This document shows positions 7,612 to 15,736 of a DNA stretch of 26,322 bases, one piece after another. This DNA comes from Actinomycetota bacterium (GTDB lineage: Bacteria; Actinomycetota; Actinomycetes; Nanopelagicales; Nanopelagicaceae), in assembly GCA_947503395.1 (NCBI GenBank), contig CANNDP010000003.1:1-26322 (forward strand), written 5' to 3'. How positions within the stretch are numbered: position 1 is the first letter of the stretch; every line of letters begins with the position of its first letter. The notes beneath the pieces were generated by a model that was given only the letters and a program-made list of their open reading frames with translations, was not told the DNA's origin and did not search any database. The position numbers and the translations under genes are program-made.

Positions 7612-8646
7612 GTGGCAACTATTTATCATGACGAAGATGCAGACCTTTCGGTAATACAGGGTCGAAAAGTTGCGGTCATTGGATACGGGTCACAAGGACA
7701 TGCCCATGCCCTAAACCTGCGCGATAGTGGTGTTGATGTAAGAGTTGGACTAGCCGAGGGTTCTAAATCCCGTGCCAAGGCAGAAGAAGAGGGTTTAAGA
7801 GTTCTCTCGGTTGCAGAGGCAGTTAAAGAAGCAACAGTAATTATGCTCCTTGCTCCTGATCATAAGCAGCGCCATATTTATAAAGAATCTATCGAACCTA
7901 ATCTAAAAGCTGGAGATGCGCTCTTCTTTGGTCATGGATTTAATATTCGCTTTGGTTATATAAAGCCGCCAGCAAATATTGATGTTTGTATGGTTGCCCC
8001 AAAGGGCCCAGGACATCTAGTAAGACGTGAGTTTGCTGCAGGGCGCGGAGTTCCAGATATCGTAGCTGTTGAGCAAGATGCAACTGGATCTGCTTGGCCA
8101 CTTACTCTCTCTTATGCAAAGGCAATGGGAGGTTTAAGAGCAGGTGGAATTCTTACTACCTTCACCGAGGAGACCGAGACAGATCTATTCGGTGAGCAAT
8201 CAGTGCTCTGCGGCGGAGCATCGCAATTAGTGCAATATGGTTTTGAAGTTCTCATTGAAGCTGGATATCAACCAGAGGTTGCCTACTTTGAGTGTCTCCA
8301 TGAGCTAAAACTCATCGTTGATCTTATGTATGAAGGTGGAATTGCTAAGCAGCGTTGGTCAGTTTCAGATACAGCTGAATATGGCGATTACATCTCAGGG
8401 CCAAGAGTTATTGATCCAAGAGTAAAAGAGAATATGAAGGCCGTGCTAGGAGATATCCAGAGCGGCGCATTTGCTAAGCGCTTTATCGAAGATCAAGATG
8501 CTGGCGCTCCAGAATTTAAATCACTGCGCGCTAAAGGTGAGTCTCATCCGATTGAGGAAGTTGGCAGAAATCTACGCAAGATGATGTCTTGGGTTAAAGC
8601 TGCCAATAAGGATGATTACAAGGAAGGATCTGCATCGCGTGGCTAA
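7612..8646 (+). CDS. ilvC: Ketol-acid reductoisomerase (NADP+), class I
   Basis: Converts acetolactate or acetohydroxybutyrate to the dihydroxy acids used by IlvD, with Mg2+ and NADPH. 344 residues, the short class I form. The Rossmann motif is GYGSQGHAHALNLRDSG (about 24-40). The catalytic His108 lies in FFGHGFNIRF. The metal and substrate ligands are in place: Asp191 and Glu195 in ETDLFGEQ, and Glu227 and Glu231 in FECLHEL. GTG is the start, giving the MATIYHDEDADLSVIQGRK opening expected in Actinobacteria. The AGGAG at 7604-7608 is only 3 bases away, which is closer than usual. The last 8 bases overlap the serA start. Confidence 0.96.
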   Translation: MATIYHDEDADLSVIQGRKVAVIGYGSQGHAHALNLRDSGVDVRVGLAEGSKSRAKAEEEGLRVLSVAEAVKEATVIMLLAPDHKQRHIYKESIEPNLKAGDALFFGHGFNIRFGYIKPPANIDVCMVAPKGPGHLVRREFAAGRGVPDIVAVEQDATGSAWPLTLSYAKAMGGLRAGGILTTFTEETETDLFGEQSVLCGGASQLVQYGFEVLIEAGYQPEVAYFECLHELKLIVDLMYEGGIAKQRWSVSDTAEYGDYISGPRVIDPRVKENMKAVLGDIQSGAFAKRFIEDQDAGAPEFKSLRAKGESHPIEEVGRNLRKMMSWVKAANKDDYKEGSASRG

Positions 8647-10231
8647 ACCCAAAGTTCTAATTGCTGAGGAGCTAAGTCCAGCAACCCTAGATGCCCTAGG
8701 ACCAGAGTTTGAGATTATCAACTGTGATGGGGCGAATAGATCTGAGTTACTGGCCTGTCTCTCTTCAGGAGTTGATGCAGTTTTGATTCGCTCTGCCACA
8801 AAAATGGATAGCGAGGCAATCTCTGCAGCTAAAGGTTTAAAGGTCATCGCAAGAGCTGGTGTTGGGCTAGATAACGTTGATATTCCTGCTGCAACTGCCG
8901 CTGGAGTTATGGTTGTTAATGCTCCTACATCAAATATTGTCAGCGCAGCAGAACTTGCAATTGCTCTTCTTCTAGCATCTGCTCGCCATCTCTCACCTGC
9001 TCACGCCGCGCTAAAGGGCGGAAAGTGGGCTCGCTCTAAATACACTGGCGCTGAGTTATTTGAAAAGACACTAGGTGTTGTTGGCTTTGGAAGAATTGGT
9101 CAACTTGTTGCTCATCGCATGCAGGCATTTGGGATGAAGGTAATTGCATATGACCCATATCTTCAACCGGCAAAGGCGGCAGCACTTGGGGTAGATCTAG
9201 TCTCACTTGATGATTTGCTAGCAAACTCTGATTTCATCACGATCCATCTTCCAAAGACAAAAGAGACCGCTAACTTAATTGGCGATACAGCGCTGAGCAA
9301 AGTTAAGCCAACTGTTCGAATCATTAATGCTGCCCGCGGTGGAGTATTAGATGAAGCTGCGCTCTATAAAGCAATTAGCGAGGGGCGAGTAGCAGGTGCT
9401 GGACTTGATGTATTTGCAACTGAGCCTTGCACTGATTCTCCGTTATTTACTCTAGATCAAGTTGTTGCAACTCCTCATCTTGGCGCATCAACAGATGAAG
9501 CTCAAGAAAGAGCAGGAATTGCCGTAGCAGTATCAGTTCGCAAGGCGCTCTCAGGAGAGCTTGTGCCAGATGCAGTAAATGTTAAAGGCGGCGAGATTCA
9601 TGAAGAGATCCGTCCAACGCTTCCATTAGTGGAAAAGATGGCCCAGATTGCAACCGGTCTTGAGGCAGAGCTTCCAGTAAGTATTGAAATTACTGTTAAA
9701 GGTGAAGTCTCTATTTATGACTCATCAATTTTGGCAACTTCTGCGCTAAAGGGAGCGCTAATTGCAATTGGAACCGAAGATGCCACTTATGTTAACTCCC
9801 CAAATCTTGCGCAAGAAAAAGGCATGAGTGCCACAGTTACAAGTGAGGCTGAGTGCGAGGATTATCGAAGCATGATCTGCCTTCGCGCTGCTTTCTCAAA
9901 TGGCTCAAGAGTTGAAGTAGATGCAACTCTTATGGGAATTCGAAAAGTGGAGAAGATAATCCGTATCAATAAGTTTGATATTGAGCTACCACCAAGTGAT
10001 CATCTTCTATTTCTCATATATGAAGATAAACCAGGAGTTGTCGGAGCTGTTGGAAATATTCTAGGTGCTGCAAAAATTAATATCGCCAATATGCAAGTTG
10101 CTAGAGATAAGGCAGGCGGTGAGGCTCTAATGGCGCTAACAGTTGACTCTGCGATTCCAATTGAGTTCACAGAAAAGATCGCTAAAGAGGTTGGAGCTCG
10201 GGTATCTAGATCGGTATCCCTACTGGTATGA
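8639..10231 (+). CDS. serA: D-3-phosphoglycerate dehydrogenase
   Basis: First enzyme of serine synthesis, oxidising 3-phosphoglycerate to 3-phosphohydroxypyruvate with NAD+. 530 residues, the long form common in Actinobacteria. The split catalytic domain surrounds a nucleotide-binding domain with GVVGFGRIGQLVAHRM. NAARGGVLDE supplies the catalytic Arg, and VATPHLGASTDEAQ the catalytic His. An intervening ASB-type domain (about residues 315-450) is followed by a C-terminal ACT domain (LLFLIYEDKPGVVGAVGNILG), the serine-binding feedback module. The frame is open from an ATG at 8612, but the GTG at 8639 is preferred: AGGAAGGATC lies just upstream and the protein then starts as homologues do (VAKPKVLIAEELS). 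It overlaps ilvC by 8 bases and its TGA overlaps the leuB ATG (ATGA). Serine and branched-chain synthesis therefore share one transcript here. Confidence 0.95.
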   Translation: MAKPKVLIAEELSPATLDALGPEFEIINCDGANRSELLACLSSGVDAVLIRSATKMDSEAISAAKGLKVIARAGVGLDNVDIPAATAAGVMVVNAPTSNIVSAAELAIALLLASARHLSPAHAALKGGKWARSKYTGAELFEKTLGVVGFGRIGQLVAHRMQAFGMKVIAYDPYLQPAKAAALGVDLVSLDDLLANSDFITIHLPKTKETANLIGDTALSKVKPTVRIINAARGGVLDEAALYKAISEGRVAGAGLDVFATEPCTDSPLFTLDQVVATPHLGASTDEAQERAGIAVAVSVRKALSGELVPDAVNVKGGEIHEEIRPTLPLVEKMAQIATGLEAELPVSIEITVKGEVSIYDSSILATSALKGALIAIGTEDATYVNSPNLAQEKGMSATVTSEAECEDYRSMICLRAAFSNGSRVEVDATLMGIRKVEKIIRINKFDIELPPSDHLLFLIYEDKPGVVGAVGNILGAAKINIANMQVARDKAGGEALMALTVDSAIPIEFTEKIAKEVGARVSRSVSLLV

Positions 10232-11268
10232 GTAAAAACTTTAATCTTGCAGTAATCGCAGGCGATGGAATCGGACCTGAGGTTGTTAATGAGGGTTTGA
10301 AAATTCTTGATGCAGCGGGCAAGAAGCATGGCTTTACCTATAGCAAGAAAGCCTTTGAATTAGGGGCCGCCTTCTGGCATAAAACAGGGGAAGTTCTGCC
10401 AGATAAAACTCTGGAAGAGCTAAAGAGCTTTGATGTAATTCTTCTTGGCGCAGTAGGAGATCCAAGTGTTCCAAGTGGAGTTCTTGAGCGCGGGTTACTT
10501 CTAAAACTTCGTTTTGCCTTTGATCATTACATCAACCTGCGCCCGGCACGCCTATATCCAGGAGTAGTTGGTCCACTAAAGACAAGTGCGCCGATTGATT
10601 TCATTGTGGTTAGAGAGGGAACCGAAGGACCTTATGTTGGAGCCGGCGGCGTTCTTGGCTTTGGAACTTCAAGTGAGATTGCAACTGAGGAGAGCCTCAA
10701 TACCAGACGAGGCGCAGAGCGAGTTATAAGAGATGCATTTAATAGAGCTATGGCAAGACCTAGAAAGAAATTGACTTTAGTTCATAAGAATAATGTTTTA
10801 ACACGAGCTGGCAGTCTTTGGACAAGAACGTTTGAAGAAGTTGCAAAGGATTTTCCTCAAGTAAGCACAGATTATCTCCATGTTGATGCAGCCTCGATGT
10901 TCTTTGTAACAAATCCGGAGCGCTTTGATGTAGTGGTAACCGATAATCTCTTTGGAGATATTTTGACTGATATCGCTGCTGCTATCTGCGGCGGTATTGG
11001 CCTTGCTGCCTCTGGCAATATCAATCCAAGTGGTGAGTTTCCTTCAATGTTTGAACCAGTACATGGCTCAGCCCCTGATATCGCAGGAAAAGGAATTGCT
11101 GATCCAACTGCAACAATTATGTCTGTTGCGATGCTACTTAATCATTTAGGGCTTAGTGATGCTGCAAGAGATGTTGAAAGAGCAGTTGAGGCTGACTTGC
11201 TTACCAGGGCTGATAAGAAGCGAAGCACTAGTGAAATAGGCGATGACCTAGCAAAGGCTCTTAGCTAA
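10228..11268 (+). CDS. leuB: 3-isopropylmalate dehydrogenase
   Basis: NAD+-dependent oxidative decarboxylase of leucine synthesis. The same enzyme class also acts on 3-methylmalate in the citramalate route to isoleucine, which fits cimA two genes on. 346 residues. It opens with NLAVIAGDGIGPEVV. LRPARLYPGV provides substrate-binding arginines. The metal-binding aspartates lie in HVDAASMFFVTNPERFDVVVTDNLFGDILTDIAA, and the NAD-binding loop is EPVHGSAPDIAGKGIADP. It starts inside the serA stop (ATGA) and its stop overlaps the ilvE ATG (TAATG). LeuA and LeuCD, needed for the full leucine route, are not in this window. Confidence 0.95.
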   Translation: MSKNFNLAVIAGDGIGPEVVNEGLKILDAAGKKHGFTYSKKAFELGAAFWHKTGEVLPDKTLEELKSFDVILLGAVGDPSVPSGVLERGLLLKLRFAFDHYINLRPARLYPGVVGPLKTSAPIDFIVVREGTEGPYVGAGGVLGFGTSSEIATEESLNTRRGAERVIRDAFNRAMARPRKKLTLVHKNNVLTRAGSLWTRTFEEVAKDFPQVSTDYLHVDAASMFFVTNPERFDVVVTDNLFGDILTDIAAAICGGIGLAASGNINPSGEFPSMFEPVHGSAPDIAGKGIADPTATIMSVAMLLNHLGLSDAARDVERAVEADLLTRADKKRSTSEIGDDLAKALS

Positions 11269-12353
11269 TGAAAATTTCAATCAGACCTTCATCAAATCCA
11301 ATCTCGCCAACTCAGAGAGATCAGTATCTAGAGACGCCTGGATTTGGAAAATACTTCACAGATCACATGGCAGTTGCTGAATGGAATCAGTCGAGTGGTT
11401 GGTCTGATCTAACAATCTCTGCCTATGGACCGCTCAATTTAGATCCTGCTGCAATGGTTTTTCATTATGGACAAGAAATCTTTGAAGGAATGAAGGCTTA
11501 CTACCAACCAGATGGATCTATCGCGCTCTTTCGCCCTGATGCTAATGCTCTTCGCTTTGCAAAGAGCGCAGCGCGAATCACTCTCCCAGAGCTTCCAGTT
11601 GAAGACTTTGTTAGCGCCGTTGAGGCTTTAGTAAAGCAAGATGCTGGTTGGGTGCCAAAGAAAGTTGGCGAATCTCTTTATTTAAGGCCCTTTATGATCG
11701 CAACTGAAGTTGGTCTTGGAGTAAGGCCATCTAATAAAGCTTTATTTGCAGTAATTGCCACCCCTGCAGCTGCTTACTTTAATTCTGCCAAAGCTGTAAC
11801 AGTTTGGATCTCTTTAGAGTATGTCAGAGCAGTACTTGGTGGAACTGGCGAGGCAAAATGTGGTGGAAATTATGCAGCATCTCTTCTTGCTCAGCAGGAG
11901 GCAGCAAAAGAGGGTTGTGATCAAGTGGTCTGGCTTGATGCCAAAGAGCGATTCTGGGTTGAAGAGATGGGCGGAATGAATCTCTACTTTGTTAAGGGTA
12001 GAGGAAAAGATGCAACTATCTTCACTCCAAAATTAACTGGAACCTTGCTTCATGGCATCACAAGAGATTCAATTTTAAGCGTTGCTAAAGATTTGGGATA
12101 TAGAGTCGAAGAGGGAATGATCTCAATTGATCAATGGCGAGATGGCGTTGCAAGTGGAGAGATTTCTGAGATATTTGCCTGCGGAACAGCAGCTGTTATT
12201 GCACCTGTTGGTTCTGCAAAGAGCAAGTATGGAACCTGGGTAACCGGTGATGGCAATCCTGGGCCGATAACTATGGAAATTCGTAATCACTTACTCGGCA
12301 TTCAACATGGCACTATCCCAGATAAACATGGCTGGATGAAGCGAGTCATCTAG
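11268..12353 (+). CDS. ilvE: Branched-chain amino acid aminotransferase
   Basis: Pyridoxal-phosphate class IV aminotransferase that carries out the last step to Val, Ile and Leu using glutamate. 361 residues, matching the long form found in Actinobacteria and eukaryotes. The cofactor-binding lysine is Lys197 in GGTGEAKCGGNYAASLLAQ. EMGGMNLYF and LTGTLLHGITRDSIL are family signatures, and FHYGQEIFEGMKAY near residues 65-79 is the substrate-side motif. It is fused by one-base overlaps to leuB (TAATG) and to cimA (TAGTG), so it is translated in a coupled chain. No unusual feature apart from the tight packing. Confidence 0.96.
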   Translation: MKISIRPSSNPISPTQRDQYLETPGFGKYFTDHMAVAEWNQSSGWSDLTISAYGPLNLDPAAMVFHYGQEIFEGMKAYYQPDGSIALFRPDANALRFAKSAARITLPELPVEDFVSAVEALVKQDAGWVPKKVGESLYLRPFMIATEVGLGVRPSNKALFAVIATPAAAYFNSAKAVTVWISLEYVRAVLGGTGEAKCGGNYAASLLAQQEAAKEGCDQVVWLDAKERFWVEEMGGMNLYFVKGRGKDATIFTPKLTGTLLHGITRDSILSVAKDLGYRVEEGMISIDQWRDGVASGEISEIFACGTAAVIAPVGSAKSKYGTWVTGDGNPGPITMEIRNHLLGIQHGTIPDKHGWMKRVI

Positions 12354-13942
12354 TGGCAATCTCTGATTCATTTCATATCTATGACACCACACTAAGAGAT
12401 GGCGCGCAGCAAGAGGGTCTTAATCTCTCAGTCCATGACAAATTAACTATTGCTAGACATCTTGATGATCTAGGAGTGGGCTTTATTGAAGGGGGATGGC
12501 CTGGGGCTAATCCAAAAGATACTGAATTCTTCAAATTAGCTGCTAAAGAGTTGAAGTTAAAGAATGCAACATTTGTAGCCTTTGGCGCCACCAGGAGGAC
12601 CAATACCAAAGCAGCAGATGACGCGCTTCTTAGAGCGCTAGCTGATTCTGGAGCTCCAGTTGTGACTCTTGTTGCAAAGTCACATGATCGCCACGTTGAG
12701 CTAGCTTTAAAAACAGATCTGCAAGAAAACCTAGCGATGATTAAGGATTCAATTAAGTTTTTAAGGCAAGGCGGCCAGAGAGTATTTCTTGATGCGGAAC
12801 ATTTCTTTGATGGATATCGGGCAAATCCAGCATATGCACTTGAGGTCGTAAGAGTTGCAGCAGAGGCTGGAGCAGATGTTATTGCTCTCTGTGATACCAA
12901 TGGCGGGATGCTGCCTGATGAACTATCAGATGTAGTTGCAAAGGTAATTTCAGATAGCTCTGCTCGTATTGGAATCCATTGTCATAATGACACAGGATGC
13001 GCTATCGCTAACTCACTTGCTGCTGTTGCAGCTGGAGCAAGCCATGTCCAAGGAACTTTAAATGGCTATGGCGAGAGAACTGGAAATGCTGATCTCATTG
13101 CAATCATCGCTAATCTGCAGTTAAAGAAAAAGCAAGAAGTACTTCCAGCTGGAGCGCTAGAGGAGGCATTTCGAATTGCTCACGCTGTTGCTGAAGTTAC
13201 CAATGTCTCACCAAGTGCTAGACAGCCATATGTTGGTATCTCTGCCTTTGCACATAAAGCAGGCCTTCATGCATCCGCAATTAAAGTTGATCCAGCGCTC
13301 TATCAACATGAAAATCCCGAGAGCGTTGGTAACGATATGAGAATGCTCGTTTCTGAAATGGCAGGAAGGGCATCAATTGAAATTAAATCCTCACAACTTG
13401 GTTTTGACTTAAGTAAAGAAAAAGAGGTTGTCGCTCGCTTAGTTGAGCGAGTAAAAGAATTGGAATCTGGTGGTTACACATTTGAGGCAGCAGATGCCAG
13501 CTTTGAGCTGTTATTGCGAGAAGAGCTTGCTGGAAAGAAGCCATCATTTTTCACTATTGAGAGTTGGAAAACTAGCGTTGATCAGCTCGAAGATGGCTCA
13601 GTGACTTCAAGAGCTGAGGTAAGCATTAGGGCAAAGGGAGAGTTAATTTCATCCTCTGGTAGTGGAAACGGCCCAGTTAACGCAATCGATAGAGCGCTAC
13701 GAAATGGCCTTGAGAAGTTATATCCAGAACTAGCTGAGCTTGAGCTAACTGATTACAAAGTTCGTATCTTGGAAGGTCGCCTAGGAACTGGGGCTATTAC
13801 AAGAGTATTGGTTGAGAGCAGCGATGGCCATGGCGAGTGGAGCACAATTGGAGTTCATGAAAATGTTATTGCCGCCTCTGCCATGGCGCTAGAAGATGCG
13901 CTAACTTATGGGCTAATAAGAGCAGGAAAGAAACCTGAGTAA
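12353..13942 (+). CDS. cimA: (R)-citramalate synthase
   Basis: Condenses pyruvate and acetyl-CoA to citramalate, giving 2-ketobutyrate for isoleucine without threonine deaminase, once LeuCD and LeuB act on it. 529 residues. The TIM-barrel catalytic domain starts IYDTTLRDGAQQEGLNLS, with Asp11 and Arg15 as metal and catalytic residues. GWPGANPKDTEFF, the HCHNDTGC metal motif and GTLNGYGERTGNADL follow. The C-terminal part (about 390-520) is a LeuA-type allosteric dimer domain. The length and the GGWPGANPKD motif fit the citramalate synthase subgroup better than 2-isopropylmalate or homocitrate synthase. The start is GTG, overlapping the ilvE stop (TAGTG). This is the last enzyme of the ilv block. 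Substrate choice is inferred from family resemblance. Confidence 0.9.
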   Translation: MAISDSFHIYDTTLRDGAQQEGLNLSVHDKLTIARHLDDLGVGFIEGGWPGANPKDTEFFKLAAKELKLKNATFVAFGATRRTNTKAADDALLRALADSGAPVVTLVAKSHDRHVELALKTDLQENLAMIKDSIKFLRQGGQRVFLDAEHFFDGYRANPAYALEVVRVAAEAGADVIALCDTNGGMLPDELSDVVAKVISDSSARIGIHCHNDTGCAIANSLAAVAAGASHVQGTLNGYGERTGNADLIAIIANLQLKKKQEVLPAGALEEAFRIAHAVAEVTNVSPSARQPYVGISAFAHKAGLHASAIKVDPALYQHENPESVGNDMRMLVSEMAGRASIEIKSSQLGFDLSKEKEVVARLVERVKELESGGYTFEAADASFELLLREELAGKKPSFFTIESWKTSVDQLEDGSVTSRAEVSIRAKGELISSSGSGNGPVNAIDRALRNGLEKLYPELAELELTDYKVRILEGRLGTGAITRVLVESSDGHGEWSTIGVHENVIAASAMALEDALTYGLIRAGKKPE

Positions 13943-13975
13943 GGGTTTTAGGTAAGGAGAGAAAAGAATTTAGCT

Positions 13976-14239
13976 ATGCGCACGGTTTTAAAAAAGGGAG
14001 TGAAATTAACTCCTAGCGAATCATCAGAGTGGCTAAGAGCAAGAATGGAACAGTTAAAGATTTCAGGGCTTGAAGAACTCCACTTAAAAACAGGAATCGA
14101 TAAGGGCTCAATCTCTCGCTATTTTCGCCAAGAGCGCATCCCAAAAATTGATGTCATTGCCCCTCTTGCTCAAGCACTTGAAGTCTCGCCAGAGACTCTG
14201 CTTATCGCACTTGGTGCAATAGATAAAAAGCGCAGCTAA
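13976..14239 (+). CDS. Small Cro/CI-type helix-turn-helix regulator
   Basis: 87 residues, almost entirely one XRE-family DNA-binding domain. LEELHLKTG (32-40) is the first helix of the helix-turn-helix and KGSISRYFRQ (43-52) the recognition helix. IPKIDVIAPLAQALEVSPETLL (55-76) closes the five-helix bundle. There is no second domain for ligand sensing or dimerisation. It begins 33 bases after cimA on the same strand without an obvious promoter, so it may be the last gene of the ilv transcript. AAGGAGAG at 13954-13961 is about 14 bases before the ATG, further than usual, and no in-frame start lies nearer to it. Its target is unknown. Control of the neighbouring genes is possible but not shown by any operator I can identify. 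Confidence 0.8.
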   Translation: MRTVLKKGVKLTPSESSEWLRARMEQLKISGLEELHLKTGIDKGSISRYFRQERIPKIDVIAPLAQALEVSPETLLIALGAIDKKRS

Positions 14240-14264
14240 TCACTCTCTTGCAGTGATGATTAGC
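14235..14264 (-). terminator. Terminator hairpin between two convergent small genes
   Basis: GCTAATCA (14235-14242) and TGATTAGC (14257-14264) are perfect 8-base inverted arms, with a partial inner CACT/AGTG extension. The hairpin contains the regulator's stop codon and the last codons of the opposing gene. Read on the minus strand it is followed by TGCGCTTTTT, a T-run a few bases after the stem, so it would serve the minus-strand gene best. On the plus strand no T-run follows. Confidence 0.5.
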
Positions 14265-14494
14265 TCATCTCCGGTTCGATTAAAGTCTCTCGGAAAAGCA
14301 TCATCTGCCCAGAGGCGATGCAGGTGAGCTATCTGCTCAGTATCTAATATCCCGGATGTAACATCTAAAATCTGATCAAAGTCATCATTTATTCCAATTG
14401 TGACCCTTATTTCAGTTTCAGTATTTGTAAGGCTTGGCTCAAAGGCAGTATCACTTATTACCAAGAGAATTTTCAATTGCTGCCCCTTCGCCAT
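14240..14494 (-). CDS. Unrecognised 84-residue protein
   Basis: I do not recognise this protein. It opens with a short basic segment (MAKGQQLK), then a beta-like stretch KILLVISDT, an acidic middle (TNTETEIRVTIGINDDFDQILD) and an amphipathic part LDTEQIAHLHRLWADDAFPRDFNR. There is no signal peptide, membrane helix or metal motif. Codon use resembles the neighbouring genes, it fills the gap neatly and abuts the regulator's stop with its own TGA, so I take it as real. The ATG at 14492-14494 lacks a ribosome-binding sequence and may be leaderless. On the minus strand TTGTCA lies 17 bases before a poor -10-like TTAGCT, about 5 bases from the ATG. A TTG 6 codons in, after AAGGGG, is an alternative start. 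It is transcribed towards the regulator and away from xerC. Confidence 0.55.
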   Translation of the reverse strand: MAKGQQLKILLVISDTAFEPSLTNTETEIRVTIGINDDFDQILDVTSGILDTEQIAHLHRLWADDAFPRDFNRTGDELIITARE

Positions 14495-14578
14495 TTAGTA
14501 GCTAAGTGATTCACTGACCTCTGACAAACCACCGAAGAAGATCCACACTTTGCGCATCTGAAACAGCGTGGATTAAGT

Positions 14579-14594
14579 GTTGCTTAGAAGCAAC
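14579..14594. repeat. Inverted repeat in the gap before xerC
   Basis: The 147-base gap 14495-14641 lies between two divergently read genes. It holds GTTGCTTAGAAGCAAC, a perfect palindrome that extends to a 9-bp stem with one G-T pair (AGTGTTGCT / AGCAACGCT). A rival pairing uses ACAGCGT upstream with ACGCTGT downstream (7 bp). A second small dyad, CCTAG-N5-CTAGG at 14623-14637, ends 4 bases before the xerC ATG. These may be operators or RNA hairpins. I see no convincing promoter or terminator in the gap. Confidence 0.4.
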
Positions 14595-14641
14595 GCTGTG
14601 TCTATCGTTCTTAGAGGTGATTCCTAGATAACCTAGGGTTT

Positions 14642-15553
14642 ATGGCGCTAGATAGTGAGTTGGCAAAGGCTTATCGAAGCCATCTAATCTCTGAGCGAAA
14701 TCTCTCAGAGAACTCCATTAGGGCATACCTTGCTGATTTAGAGTCGCTCCTACTTCATATAAATCAATTGGGAGTCTCAGAGTTTGCTCAGCTAGAGCTA
14801 AATCACATTCGCTCTTGGCTGGCAAACCTTTCAACTAAGGGAGCAGCGAGATCTTCAATTACCCGCCGGGTAGTTTCAATTCGCGCCTTCACCTATTGGG
14901 GGGTAAGAAGCGGCTGGCTAGCAAGAGATATCGGTAAAGATTTAATTGCTCCAAAGCCTGAGAGAAATTTGCCCGATGTTTTAGATATCGAAAGTGCAGC
15001 GCTAACAATAAAAGCACTAGAGATAAGAGCGCAGGAAGAGGAAAGTGCCAGCTCGCTTCGAGATCTAGCGTTAGTAGAAGTCTTATATGGCTCAGGTATT
15101 CGCATCTCAGAGCTTGTTGGATTAGATCTTGGTGATATTGATAGGCAGAGATCGACTATCAAAGTGATGGGCAAAGGAAGTAAAGAAAGAATCGTTCCTC
15201 TTGGGCAACCAGCACTTAATGCTGTTGATAATTGGATTAATAAAGGAAGAGCAGAGCTAGTAAGTGAAGCAAGTGGCAGTGCACTATTTATTGGCTCTCG
15301 TGGTAAGAGAATTGATCAAAGAGTTGCTAGGGACGTTGTCTATCAAGCGATGGAAGCAATTGGTAGCGATAAGAAATTAGGGCCACATACTCTTAGACAT
15401 AGCGCAGCAACACATTTACTTGAAGGCGGCGCTGATTTAAGAACTGTTCAAGAAATTCTCGGCCACTCATCCCTTGCCACTACTCAGATATATACCCATG
15501 TCTCTCAAGAGAGAATTAAAAAAGCATATGAGCAGGCTCATCCCCGGGCTTAA
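14642..15553 (+). CDS. xerC: Site-specific tyrosine recombinase XerC
   Basis: Chromosome-dimer resolving recombinase that, with XerD, cuts and rejoins DNA at the dif site. 303 residues. The N-terminal SAM-like core-binding domain (about 5-90) includes LISERNLSENSIRAYLADL. The catalytic domain has all active residues: Arg154 (YGSGIRISEL), Lys178 (MGKGSKERIVPL), His249 and Arg252 (GPHTLRHSAATHLLEGG), His275 (EILGHSSLATT) and the nucleophile Tyr284 (TQIYTHVS). Location just before rpsB matches many Actinobacteria, which supports XerC over a phage integrase, as does the absence of other phage genes. The ATG follows TAGGGTTT with a weak AGGG 3 bases away, and its transcript may have little leader. 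The stop overlaps the end of the opposite small gene. Confidence 0.92.
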   Translation: MALDSELAKAYRSHLISERNLSENSIRAYLADLESLLLHINQLGVSEFAQLELNHIRSWLANLSTKGAARSSITRRVVSIRAFTYWGVRSGWLARDIGKDLIAPKPERNLPDVLDIESAALTIKALEIRAQEEESASSLRDLALVEVLYGSGIRISELVGLDLGDIDRQRSTIKVMGKGSKERIVPLGQPALNAVDNWINKGRAELVSEASGSALFIGSRGKRIDQRVARDVVYQAMEAIGSDKKLGPHTLRHSAATHLLEGGADLRTVQEILGHSSLATTQIYTHVSQERIKKAYEQAHPRA

Positions 15554-15684
15554 CTCGCATCACCATTAATTTCTCTTCGTAATTGAATCTGAGTCTCTGC
15601 GATCTCTACTGGATTTGGTGGATTAAAAGTGAGGCCAGCGATAAAGCCAATCGAAAGGGCTGCGAGGATGGCTGCAATTTTCAT
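15550..15684 (-). CDS. Tiny single-helix membrane or exported protein
   Basis: 44 residues. A start Lys leads into a hydrophobic run, IAAILAALSIGFIAGLTF, long enough for one membrane helix or an uncleaved signal anchor. A polar tail, NPPNPVEIAETQIQLRREINGDAS, follows. The ATG at 15682-15684 is preceded on the minus strand by GGGAAGG at a good distance of 8 bases. The frame stays open further upstream, to 15804, but that part has GC-rich, codon-atypical composition and overlaps the rpsB leader region, so I exclude it. Its 3' end overlaps xerC by 4 bases. In many Actinobacteria the slot between xerC and rpsB, on the opposite strand, is taken by an M23-type cell-wall peptidase. This may be a reduced relic or an unrelated small protein. 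Confidence 0.45.
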   Translation of the reverse strand: MKIAAILAALSIGFIAGLTFNPPNPVEIAETQIQLRREINGDAS

Positions 15685-15736
15685 TCTCAAAGCCTTCCCA
15701 AATTCCTTCCTGGCTAGGACTTGGGGGCCATTAGGG

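Noticed and set aside
13976..14494. Toxin-antitoxin pair made of the small regulator and the opposing 84-residue gene
   Set aside because: The genes are convergent, not co-transcribed, and the second protein shows no toxin motif.
14642..15553. Tyrosine recombinase as sign of a prophage or integrative element
   Set aside because: Length, motifs and location beside rpsB fit chromosomal XerC. No att repeats, phage genes or tRNA are nearby.
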